From: an uncultured Lachnospiraceae bacterium
GTDB lineage: Bacteria > Bacillota > Clostridia > Lachnospirales > Lachnospiraceae
Direction: 5' to 3'
DNA length: 6,676 bases
Assembly: GCA_910588895.1 (NCBI GenBank)
Contig: CAJUSS010000170.1
Location: forward strand, 1 to 6,676
The position numbers and the translations under genes are program-made. Shown here piece by piece: positions 1-5,806 of the stretch (positions within the stretch are counted from its first letter, which is position 1; each line of letters starts with the position of its first letter). The notes below the pieces were generated by a model. That model was not told the DNA's origin and ran no database searches. It saw only the letters and a program-made list of their open reading frames with translations.

Positions 1-1404
1 CTTCTCCGGCCAGCCCAGGGTGGAGAAGGGCCACAGGGCGGAGGAGAACCAGGTATCCAGCGTATCCTCATCCTGGACAAAATGGGACTTCCCGCATTTC
101 GGGCAGACCGCGGGCATTTCCTTTGCCACCACGATCTCTTTGCAGTCCTGGCAGTAGTAGGCCGGAATCCGGTGTCCCCACCACAGCTGTCTGGAGATGC
201 ACCAATCCCGGATGCCCTCCAGCCAGTGGAGATAGGTCTTTCCAAAGCTTTCCGGGACAAACTTCAGCTGGCCGTTCTTTAAGGCCTGGATCGCCGGCTT
301 CGCCATCTCCTCCATCTTCACGAACCACTGGGGCTTGATCATAGGCTCCACCGTGGTCTTGCAGCGGTCATGGGTCCCCACGTTATGGGAATGGGGCACC
401 ACCTTCACCAGCAGCCCCTGGGCCTCTAAATCCGCGACCATGGCCTTCCTGGCCCTATAGCGGTCCATGCCAAAATAGGGGCCGGGCACATTGACCGTGG
501 CATCGTCATTTAAGATCACGATCTCTTCTAAGTTATGGCGCTTGCCCACTTCAAAGTCATTGGGGTCGTGGGCCGGGGTGATCTTCACACAGCCGGTCCC
601 AAACTCCTTATCCACATAGGCATCCGCGATCACCGGGATCTCCCGGTCGGTCAGGGGGAGCTTCAACGTCTTGCCGATGATGTCCTGATACCGCTCGTCT
701 TCCGGGTTCACCGCCACTGCCGTATCGCCCAGAAGCGTCTCCGGCCTGGTGGTGGCGATCTCCACGAAACGACCGGGCTCTCCCACTACCGGATAGTTGA
801 TATGCCAGAAAAAGCCGTCCTGCTCCACATGCTCCACTTCCGCATCGGAGATCGAGGTCTGGCACACCGGACACCAGTTGATGATCCGGGAGCCTTTGTA
901 GATATAGCCCTTTTCATAGAGCTTGCAGAACACCTCCAGCACGGCATCCGAGCAGCCCTCGTCCATGGTAAAGCGTTCCCTGTCCCAATCCGCTGAGGAC
1001 CCCAGCCTATGGAGCTGGTTGATGATCCGGGAGCCATAATCCTTCCGCCAATCCCAGCACTTCTCTAAAAATCCGTCCCGGCCCAGATCCTGCTTCTCGA
1101 TCCCTTCACTGCGCAGCTTGTCGATGACCTTTACCTCCGTAGCGATCGCCGCATGGTCCGTCCCCGGCTGCCACAGGGCTTCGTAGCCCTGCATCCGCTT
1201 AAAACGGGTAAGGATATCCTGCATGGCATTGTCCAGGGCATGGCCCATGTGGAGCTGGCCGGTGATATTAGGCGGCGGCATCATGATCGTAAAAGGCTTT
1301 TTGCTCCTGTCCACCTTGGCATGGAAATACTTTTTCTCCAGCCACTTCTGATAAAGGCGGTCCTCGATCGCCGCCGGGTTATACGTCTTTTCTAATTCTT
1401 TCAT
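1..1404 (-). CDS. valS: Valyl-tRNA synthetase, N-terminal 468 codons (partial)
   Basis: Class I aminoacyl-tRNA synthetase that charges tRNA-Val with valine in the cytoplasm. Bases 1404 to 1 translate as one open frame of 468 residues; family members are about 880, so the KMSKS loop, anticodon-binding domain and coiled-coil tail lie outside the window. Visible landmarks: HIGH-type signature PPPNITGQLHMGHA (residues 43-56), the CP1 editing domain with TTRPETLLGDTAVAV (218-232) and GTGCVKITPAHDPNDF (269-284), PMIKPQWFVKM (354-364), CISRQLWWGHRIPAYYC (402-418), a zinc-ribbon-like pair C418/C421 and C434/C437, and DTWFSSALWPF (450-460). These match ValS rather than IleS or LeuS. The start is supported by AGGAGG at 1415-1420, ten bases upstream. 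It follows greA by 84 bases with no terminator visible, so it should share the T-box promoter. Confidence 0.97.
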   Translation of the reverse strand, partial: MKELEKTYNPAAIEDRLYQKWLEKKYFHAKVDRSKKPFTIMMPPPNITGQLHMGHALDNAMQDILTRFKRMQGYEALWQPGTDHAAIATEVKVIDKLRSEGIEKQDLGRDGFLEKCWDWRKDYGSRIINQLHRLGSSADWDRERFTMDEGCSDAVLEVFCKLYEKGYIYKGSRIINWCPVCQTSISDAEVEHVEQDGFFWHINYPVVGEPGRFVEIATTRPETLLGDTAVAVNPEDERYQDIIGKTLKLPLTDREIPVIADAYVDKEFGTGCVKITPAHDPNDFEVGKRHNLEEIVILNDDATVNVPGPYFGMDRYRARKAMVADLEAQGLLVKVVPHSHNVGTHDRCKTTVEPMIKPQWFVKMEEMAKPAIQALKNGQLKFVPESFGKTYLHWLEGIRDWCISRQLWWGHRIPAYYCQDCKEIVVAKEMPAVCPKCGKSHFVQDEDTLDTWFSSALWPFSTLGWPEK

Positions 1405-1488
1405 CGCTTAAGATCCTCCTGCTGTTTTGCACAGACTGTCCATACTATCCTTGTCTTTTTCTCTTGGCCGCGTCATGACCATACCGCT

Positions 1489-1992
1489 CTAAAAGCCCCG
1501 GATGCTGTCCTGGCTGTCATCCTCCGTCTTGACGATCTTCCGGACGATCACATCATAACCGGCCTTCTCGTTCACCTGCACATGGACCCGGTCGCCCTCC
1601 TTATGGCCTTTTATGGCCTTTCCCAGAGGGGATTCGATACTGATCAGCCCTTTCATGGAATTGCCCCGGATGGAAGTCACCAGGCGGTAGGTCTCCACCT
1701 CGTCGTCCTCCTCGAAATAAAGCTCCACTGTATTGTTGATGCCGATCTCATCGGCTCTGGACCGGTCCGATACGATCGTAGCCGTGCGCAGCATCCTTTC
1801 CAGATAACGGATGCGGCTCTCATTCTGGTTCTTATACCGCTTTGCCGCATAGTACTCAAAATTTTCGCTTAAGTCGCCCTGGGCTCTGGCCTCCTTCACG
1901 GCCTCGATCGCCTCAGGGCGGACGACTAATTTACGGTGCTGTATCTCTTCCTCGATCTTTTTCACATCGCTCCTTGTCAGCTGCTCTTGCAT
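1489..1992 (-). CDS. greA: GreA-family transcript cleavage / elongation factor
   Basis: A 167-residue protein of usual GreA length (about 160). GreA inserts its coiled coil into the RNA polymerase secondary channel and stimulates cleavage of backtracked RNA. The N-terminal coiled coil carries the tip ARAQGDLSENFEYYAAK (35-51), with the acidic pair D40 and E43 that hold the catalytic Mg2+ in the family. The C-terminal FKBP-like domain has SPLGKAIKGHKEGDRV (121-136). The frame stays open upstream to an ATG at 2289, but that stretch is the T-box leader, not protein. ATG 1992-1990 is chosen because GGGGGTGA lies at 2004-1997 and homology begins there. The gene sits between a T-box leader and valS, which suggests control by tRNA-Val charging. 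The YKNQNESRIRYLERML segment (53-68) differs from what I recall of standard clostridial GreA, so it may be a paralogue of the housekeeping copy. Confidence 0.93.
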   Translation of the reverse strand: MQEQLTRSDVKKIEEEIQHRKLVVRPEAIEAVKEARAQGDLSENFEYYAAKRYKNQNESRIRYLERMLRTATIVSDRSRADEIGINNTVELYFEEDDEVETYRLVTSIRGNSMKGLISIESPLGKAIKGHKEGDRVHVQVNEKAGYDVIVRKIVKTEDDSQDSIRGF

Positions 1993-2087
1993 ATCCTCAC
2001 CCCCTTTTCGGACAAGCCTTTCAGATGACGGCATGGATGGACCGTCACGGACAGCCTGCCCTTCGTTTTCTTTTGCAGCGGTCGCAT
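1977..2087 (-). CDS. Possible leader ORF of 36 residues between T-box terminator and greA
   Basis: ATG 2087-2085 follows the terminator T-tract directly. It is preceded at seven bases by GGAGGG (2100-2095), which is itself part of the terminator's 3' arm. The ORF encodes MRPLQKKTKGRLSVTVHPCR followed by 16 more residues, is rich in Lys and Arg, and stops at TGA 1979-1977, 16 bases inside greA in another frame. Only read-through transcripts would contain it with the ribosome site unpaired, and its end overlaps the greA start in a way that could couple translation. I recognise no homologue. It may simply be chance, since the start and spacing are the only positive evidence. Confidence 0.25.
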   Translation of the reverse strand: MRPLQKKTKGRLSVTVHPCRHLKGLSEKGVRICKSS

Positions 2088-2126
2088 AAAAAAGCCCTCC
2101 GCACAAGATAAACTCATGCAAAGGGC
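2088..2126 (-). terminator. Intrinsic terminator of the T-box switch
   Basis: A nine-pair stem, GCCCTTTGC (2126-2118) with GCGGAGGGC (2102-2094), closes a 15-base loop and is followed by six T (2093-2088). Three pairs are wobble or A-T, which suits a conditional terminator. It lies 8 bases after the T-box core, the usual place where the antiterminator competes for the 5' arm. Uncharged tRNA should stabilise the antiterminator and allow read-through into greA and valS. Confidence 0.9.
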
Positions 2127-2408
2127 GAAATGACCGCGGTACCACCTTTTTTTCTGCCGAAAGCTCCGGCACTCTCCTGTCTGTAACGGGACCTCCCGGG
2201 GACCTCTGCTCAGCATGGAGTGGCTGACTGCCTGATCGACGGTCGAGCTCCATCCCTTTCAAGATCCCGGCTCCAAAGCCACCTTCCATCCGTTCCTCCT
2301 CAGACCGCCTTTCAGCCGATGAGCGGTCCTCTCTGGCAGGGGATAAGGATGTACTCCTCTTTTTCTGCGCCTTTTTCTGTCATGTTCCTGTGGAATGACT
2401 GTTGATAC
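2088..2408 (-). promoter_or_regulatory. T-box riboswitch leader, probably tRNA-Val-specific
   Basis: The leader RNA runs from the predicted start near 2408 to the terminator. The T-box core AAGGTGGTACCGCGG is at 2148-2134, with UGGU as the acceptor-end pairing bulge. Stem I is visible. Its 5' specifier-loop side has AGTA (2355-2352), next to CATCC (2351-2347) pairing GGATG (2291-2287); the distal arm pairs ACCGC (2327-2323) with GCGGT (2308-2304). The lower stem pairs AAAG (2362-2359) with CTTT (2278-2275). The 3' side of the specifier loop reads GAAGGTGG (2286-2279). The codon is GTG (Val, 2282-2280) or GGT (Gly, 2283-2281), depending on register. CCGTTACAG, a typical inter-stem motif, and a stem III (TGCCG 2171-2167 with CGGCA 2159-2155) follow. 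Downstream valS and the UGGU bulge (fits discriminator A, as in tRNA-Val) favour valine. Confidence 0.93.
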
Positions 2409-2414
2409 CTTATG

Positions 2415-2443
2415 ATCATAATGCGTTTTTCCGGATTTGTCAA
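2415..2443 (-). promoter_or_regulatory. Sigma-A-type promoter of the T-box/greA/valS unit
   Basis: Perfect TTGACA at 2443-2438, 17-base spacer, TATGAT at 2420-2415 (one mismatch to TATAAT). Transcription should begin at about 2409-2408, at the start of the T-box leader. The -35 lies only 39 bases past the phosphatase stop codon. Confidence 0.9.
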
Positions 2444-2481
2444 GTAGAGAAAACACGTCCGCCTTGGCCGATAAGATAAGA

Positions 2482-3066
2482 CTACAGGTTACTATAGTCC
2501 TGGTTATGGATCTCTGTCAGGCTGAATATCCCCTCCTCGTATGTATATTTCAGGATACAGCAATTGTACAGCCTGCTGGTGATCTTTACCTGATCGTAGT
2601 CTTCCCATCTACGGGCAAACTGCCTGCAGGCAGCTCCATGGGAAACTGCAAGGACCACATGATGGTCTTCCTTGTCCATGATCTCCTGCAGCGTCCGGGA
2701 TATCCTCTCCCGCAGCTCCATCTCGCCCTCGCCGCCGAACTGCTTAAAAAAATCTCCATAGGGCAGCTTCGGGTTCAGGCATTCATCCTTTCCTTCAAAC
2801 GCGCCAAAATCCCACTCTTTCAGCCCTTTCACCCGCACATAAGGCATCTGGGAGCAGGTCACATATTCCAGGGTGTCACAAGCTCGCTCGGAAGTAGATG
2901 AATACGCATGATCGAAGGTGATCTGGTTATCTATAAAATACGCTCCAGCCATCTTTGCCTGTTTTATCCCCAGTTCGGTCAACGGTGAATCACACCACCC
3001 CTGGATCTTATGCTGCAGATTGAACAACGTCTGTCCATGTCGCATGAGATAAAGTGTTTTTGTCAT
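2482..3066 (-). CDS. Histidine phosphatase superfamily protein (phosphoglycerate mutase-like)
   Basis: A 194-residue cytoplasmic protein of the branch that uses a phosphohistidine intermediate. The N-terminal LYLMRHGQT (5-13) carries the nucleophile His10 with Arg9. SSTSERACDT (56-65) supplies the second phosphate-binding Arg61. Glu84 in LKEWDFGAFEG (82-92) is the likely acid, and AVSHGAACRQF (140-150) gives the second active-site His143. All core residues are present, so an active phosphatase is expected. The substrate cannot be told from sequence: relatives act on sugar phosphates, nucleotides, cobalamin precursors or proteins. The length is that of small phosphatases, not the ~230-250 of glycolytic dPGM. 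ATG 3066-3064 is preceded by GAGGAG at good spacing. It follows the nitroreductase gene by 71 bases and is probably last in that operon, though no clear terminator follows. Confidence 0.9.
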   Translation of the reverse strand: MTKTLYLMRHGQTLFNLQHKIQGWCDSPLTELGIKQAKMAGAYFIDNQITFDHAYSSTSERACDTLEYVTCSQMPYVRVKGLKEWDFGAFEGKDECLNPKLPYGDFFKQFGGEGEMELRERISRTLQEIMDKEDHHVVLAVSHGAACRQFARRWEDYDQVKITSRLYNCCILKYTYEEGIFSLTEIHNQDYSNL

Positions 3067-3137
3067 GCCGCCATTCTCCTCTCTAGATATATGATCTATG
3101 CCACGCTGCAGGGCGGTCGGTCACCAGCCGCTTTCCG

Positions 3138-3875
3138 TCATCGATCCGCGCTCTGGTATGCCTTTAGGTAGACCTCTGCCGACCGGCTCATCTCCCTGGA
3201 AAAATCTGCGTCATACTTCCGGCTGCAGAAACGCCGGCTCCACTCCTCAAAGCCCAGACTGTGCCATTCCTTCTCGAACATGCGGCGCAGCTCCTCCCCG
3301 TCCCTGCGCCTGTAGCGGTCAGTCTGCACGATGTCCTCCAGCCGGCAGCGCTCTGGCTTCGGGCGTTCCTGCTGCTGTCTGGTAGGATATCCAAAGACCA
3401 GCATCGCCGCCGGGAAGACATACTCCGGCAGATCCAGCAGCTCTCTATGGATCTCACAGTTCTCCATGATATCGCCGATATAGCAGGAACCGATCCCCAT
3501 GCTCTGGGCCGCCGTAACGGCATTCTGGGCCGCGATCACCGCGTCCGATACAGCAAGGAGCAGGTCCCCCACCCCTGGCTTTCGCGGCGCACAGCCGCCC
3601 TCTGCAAAGGTATCATACCATTTCTGCATGTCCGCACAGAAGACCAGCACCAGCTTCGCCTTTGCGATAAAGGGCTGGTCGTCACAGGTCACCGCCAGCC
3701 TCTGTCGGATCTTTTCATCCTGGATGTCTAAGATCGTATAGAGCTGCTGGTTCCCGGCTGTAGGCGCGGCCATGGCTGCATATAGGATCTCCCTTTTTTG
3801 TGCCGCCCCGATCGCCTGGTCCGTGAAGACACGGACCGACTTTCTCTCATGTAGACTCCTGATGATCTCGTTCAT
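3138..3875 (-). CDS. Nitroreductase family flavoprotein
   Basis: A 245-residue protein of the NfsA/FRP-like nitroreductase fold: an FMN-dependent, NAD(P)H-using reductase acting on nitroaromatics, quinones or related electrophiles. The N-terminus has the FMN phosphate-binding pattern HERKSVRVF (9-17). AAPTAGNQQLYTIL (36-49) is the family's AAPTAGNxQ block. SMGIGSCYIGDIMEN (125-139) is the second FMN contact, and LVFGYPTRQQQERPKPER (159-176) ends the core. The C-terminal ~60 residues (EEWSRRFCSRKYDADFSREM) are a charged extension often seen in clostridial members. ATG 3875-3873 has AAGGAAGG seven bases upstream. It sits 90 bases after the MATE transporter gene with no promoter or terminator that I can find, so co-transcription is likely. 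Physiological substrate unknown. Confidence 0.92.
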   Translation of the reverse strand: MNEIIRSLHERKSVRVFTDQAIGAAQKREILYAAMAAPTAGNQQLYTILDIQDEKIRQRLAVTCDDQPFIAKAKLVLVFCADMQKWYDTFAEGGCAPRKPGVGDLLLAVSDAVIAAQNAVTAAQSMGIGSCYIGDIMENCEIHRELLDLPEYVFPAAMLVFGYPTRQQQERPKPERCRLEDIVQTDRYRRRDGEELRRMFEKEWHSLGFEEWSRRFCSRKYDADFSREMSRSAEVYLKAYQSADR

Positions 3876-3965
3876 AGCATCGCCTTCCTTTATTCTCTTA
3901 CTGTCTCCGATCTCTCGCTCACCTTTTTTCGCACCTCGCCTTTGATACAGACGGTCCTACCTGAC

Positions 3966-5321
3966 CTATCCCATCTGTGAGCTGTCCATTCCTGCACCCT
4001 CCCGGCTCATCTTGATAAAATAGAGCAGATTGAGAACGATCCCAAATACGGTTGCACAGGGCGCCGCCAGACCGATCATGGTAAGGCTGGCAGAGGGCTG
4101 GATGCTCATGAGGTAGGACATGGGCAGACGGACCAGAAAGGTCTGGGCGATCCCCTGCAGCATCACGAACATGGTCTTGGAATGTCCGTTATAGTAGCCG
4201 ATAAAGCTGAACAGGACCGCCGTCACCACTGCCTCCGGCGCAAAGCCCTTCAGATATCCCGCCGCACGGGCGATGACCGCCCTGTCGCTTGAAAAGACCG
4301 CGGCCAGCAGATCTCCCCGTGCAAAGGAGAGGATCGTGATAAAGATGCCGATGCCGCACCCGATGCACATGCCGGTGACCATCGCCCGCCTTGCTCTCTT
4401 CTCCTGTCCGGCGCCCACATTCTGGGCGACAAATGAGGCCATGGACTGCATGAGCGCCCCCGGCACCAGCATGACAAAGCTGACGATCTTATTGGCCACA
4501 CCGTAGCCGGAGGAAGCATCTAATCCGAGACGATTGATGAACGCACATAACGCCAAAAAGGAAAGCTGCGTCAAGATCTCCTGGAACGCGATCGGGGTCC
4601 CCACCCGTATGAACCGTTTGATCTCGGGGTTGCAGCGGATATATTCTTTTTTCATGTCAAAGGGGGATCTCCGCCTCCGGATGATCAGGATCGACAACAG
4701 GACGCTGACCGCTTGGGCCATCACGGTAGCAAGGGCGGCGCCCGCCACATTCCATTTAAATACCGCGATGAACAGCAGATCCCCCAGGATGTTCACCACA
4801 CAGGCGATGCCCACAAAGATCAGCGGCATCTTCGAATCCCCGATCCCCCGGGAAATACTGCTGATCACGTTATAGGCGATGATAAAAAAGATCCCTCCGC
4901 CGCAGATGCGGACATATAATACCGTCAGATCTAAGGCCTCTTGCGGCGCCTGCATGAGCACCGCCAGGGGCCTTGCAAATACCAGCATAGCCGCCGCGAT
5001 CACACAGGCCAGCACCAAAAACAGCCAGATCGCGCCGCCTACCACCTGGCCCACCTTCTCCGGCTTCTTCTCTCCCATATACTGCCCCATGACCACCGTG
5101 ACCCCCATGGTCAGACCAGTGATCGTAAAGGTGACCAGGTTCACGATGCTGCTCCCTGTGGATACGCCGGATATCCCCGCGGTAGTCCCAAACCGTCCCA
5201 CCACAAGGATATCCACCGCCCCATACATAGCCTGCAGGATGAGCGCCCCTAAGATCGGGATCATGAACTGCAGCAGTTTTAAGACGATGCTCCCTTTCGT
5301 AAAATCATTTCTATCTCCCAT
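3966..5321 (-). CDS. MATE family efflux transporter
   Basis: A 451-residue polytopic inner-membrane protein (12 hydrophobic segments expected for the family), normally exporting cationic drugs or metabolites by Na+ or H+ antiport. Family features: N-terminal RNDFTKGSI (4-12), MIPILGALILQAMYGAVDILVVGRFG (20-45, first membrane segments), SRGIGDSKMPLIF (157-169, the internal GxGDxxxP motif), NRLGLDASSGYGVANKI (263-279), and AQNVGAGQEKRARRA (299-313). Residues 20-45 and their counterpart after 243 show the usual two-bundle duplication. An in-frame ATG at 5369-5367 would add 16 residues, but these (MLHRGWIWERKRRGGS) look like leader sequence. ATG 5321-5319 gives the normal family N-terminus and has GAGGCGG upstream. 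It heads a probable three-gene operon with the nitroreductase and phosphatase, driven by the promoter at 5508-5536. Substrate not predictable. Confidence 0.94.
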   Translation of the reverse strand: MGDRNDFTKGSIVLKLLQFMIPILGALILQAMYGAVDILVVGRFGTTAGISGVSTGSSIVNLVTFTITGLTMGVTVVMGQYMGEKKPEKVGQVVGGAIWLFLVLACVIAAAMLVFARPLAVLMQAPQEALDLTVLYVRICGGGIFFIIAYNVISSISRGIGDSKMPLIFVGIACVVNILGDLLFIAVFKWNVAGAALATVMAQAVSVLLSILIIRRRRSPFDMKKEYIRCNPEIKRFIRVGTPIAFQEILTQLSFLALCAFINRLGLDASSGYGVANKIVSFVMLVPGALMQSMASFVAQNVGAGQEKRARRAMVTGMCIGCGIGIFITILSFARGDLLAAVFSSDRAVIARAAGYLKGFAPEAVVTAVLFSFIGYYNGHSKTMFVMLQGIAQTFLVRLPMSYLMSIQPSASLTMIGLAAPCATVFGIVLNLLYFIKMSREGAGMDSSQMG

Positions 5322-5501
5322 CGATCCGCCTCTTCTCTTCCTTTCCCAGATCCAGCCTCTATGTAACATGCACTCCCTTGTCTGTGCTATGTCCGTTACC
5401 AGATTTGTGCTGTGATCCTACTATCCGGCTATGTGCTCTGCACATACCCGCGTCCTGTAGGGCGCACTGGCTTTATCAGGCGCGGTGTGATAGCCGCACG
5501 T
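5322..5501 (-). promoter_or_regulatory. Structured 5' leader of the MATE operon (candidate cis-regulatory RNA)
   Basis: About 180 bases separate the predicted transcription start from the MATE start codon. In the minus-strand RNA, CGGCTAT (5496-5490) can pair with ATAGCCG (5432-5426). This would enclose CCGCGCCTG (5485-5477) paired with CAGG-A-CGCGG (5457-5448), nine pairs with one bulged A, capped by a 19-base loop (5476-5458). The hairpin TATGTGC-AGA-GCACATA (5446-5430) uses bases of ATAGCCG, so it excludes the long-range pairing. A second partial stem joins GTAAC and GTTAC around an AGGGAG loop further on (about 5399-5365). I do not recognise a known riboswitch class, and no terminator-like U-tract is present. 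If it regulates, it would more likely act on translation or processing. Confidence 0.45.
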
Positions 5502-5507
5502 TACATA

Positions 5508-5536
5508 ATTTTACCTTATGCGCGGGTATATGTCAA
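5508..5536 (-). promoter_or_regulatory. Sigma-A-type promoter of the MATE / nitroreductase / phosphatase unit
   Basis: Perfect TTGACA at 5536-5531, 17-base spacer, TAAAAT at 5513-5508 (one mismatch to TATAAT). Expected start is near 5501. It is the only strong promoter found upstream of the three-gene run. Confidence 0.87.
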
Positions 5537-5558
5537 TGGAACGCTGCCGGTCATAGGT

Positions 5559-5619
5559 GTTGTATAGTTTCTATATCATACCCACGCCGATCGTTGTATA
5601 GATGCAGGCGCATGATCGG
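5559..5619. repeat. Repeated 9-mer with palindrome and bulged hairpin, possible operator
   Basis: GTTGTATAG occurs at 5559-5567 and again at 5593-5601, 34 bases apart start to start (about three helical turns). The first copy overlaps the palindrome TATAG-TTT-CTATA (5563-5575). The second lies as a nine-base bulge inside a hairpin, CCGATC (5587-5592) with GATCGG (5614-5619), continued by ATGC-AGGC-GCAT (5602-5613). The pair sits 23-65 bases upstream of the MATE -35 box and between divergent genes, where a repressor or activator site would be expected. No regulator gene is in the window, so the role is inference. Confidence 0.4.
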
Positions 5620-5622
5620 TCA

Positions 5623-5720
5623 CCCGTCCGCATCCGAAAGCCCGGTCCCCCACAGGGAGGGGCCGTCTGCCACATATCTCTGTATTTTATCGCGATGCAC
5701 CTTCGGATCGGATAGACGGG
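5623..5720. other. Long-range stem enclosing about 63 bases: unassigned structured element
   Basis: CCCGTC-CG (5623-5630) then ATCCGAA (5632-5638) pair with TTCGGAT (5702-5708), CG (5709-5710) and GACGGG (5715-5720). This makes 15 base pairs interrupted only by a bulged C (5631) and a bulged GATA (5711-5714). The enclosed part holds a further CGG-T-CCCC / GGGG-CCG hairpin (about 5643-5665) and the palindrome ATCGCGAT (5688-5695). Such pairing is unlikely by chance and suggests an RNA fold or a cruciform-capable site. Strand is undecided: read on the minus strand it lies after a TATAAT (5744-5739) that lacks a good -35; on the plus strand it would be the leader of the broken LarA-like gene, but I see no convincing upstream promoter. 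No U-tract follows on either strand. Confidence 0.4.
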
Positions 5721-5741
5721 CTCTGCCAGATAAGCTATATT
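5713..5741 (+). promoter_or_regulatory. Weak possible promoter before the LarA-like pseudogene
   Basis: TAGACG (5713-5718, four of six to TTGACA), 17-base spacer, TATATT (5736-5741, one mismatch to TATAAT). It would start transcripts near 5748, about 60 bases before the pseudogene start. The -35 overlaps the 3' arm of the long stem, so the two may not function together. Confidence 0.3.
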
Positions 5742-5806
5742 ATAGAGAAAACGGAACGAAGGCGGTGCATGGGATGAGGGTAGTGAAGGGCGGGAGCGTT
5801 TCCCGG

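Noticed and set aside
535..996. Plus-strand ORF of 153 residues inside valS
   Set aside because: Shadow of the strongly conserved minus-strand ValS frame; no ribosome site or family signature.
1993..2289. In-frame extension of the GreA ORF upstream to an ATG at 2289
   Set aside because: This stretch is the T-box leader with its terminator; GreA homology and a strong ribosome site begin at 1992.
2444..2481. Terminator between the phosphatase gene and the T-box promoter
   Set aside because: No stable hairpin with a T-tract in these 38 bases; read-through into the T-box leader is possible.
5322..5369. MATE start at ATG 5369 with 16 extra residues
   Set aside because: The added residues are charged and unlike the family N-terminus, and spacing to GGAG is too short; ATG 5321 gives the normal RNDFTKGS start. 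Not fully excluded.
5322..5501. Known riboswitch classes (TPP, cobalamin, ykkC/guanidine, c-di-GMP, THF, ZTP) for the MATE leader
   Set aside because: The conserved core motifs I know for these classes are absent; left as unassigned.
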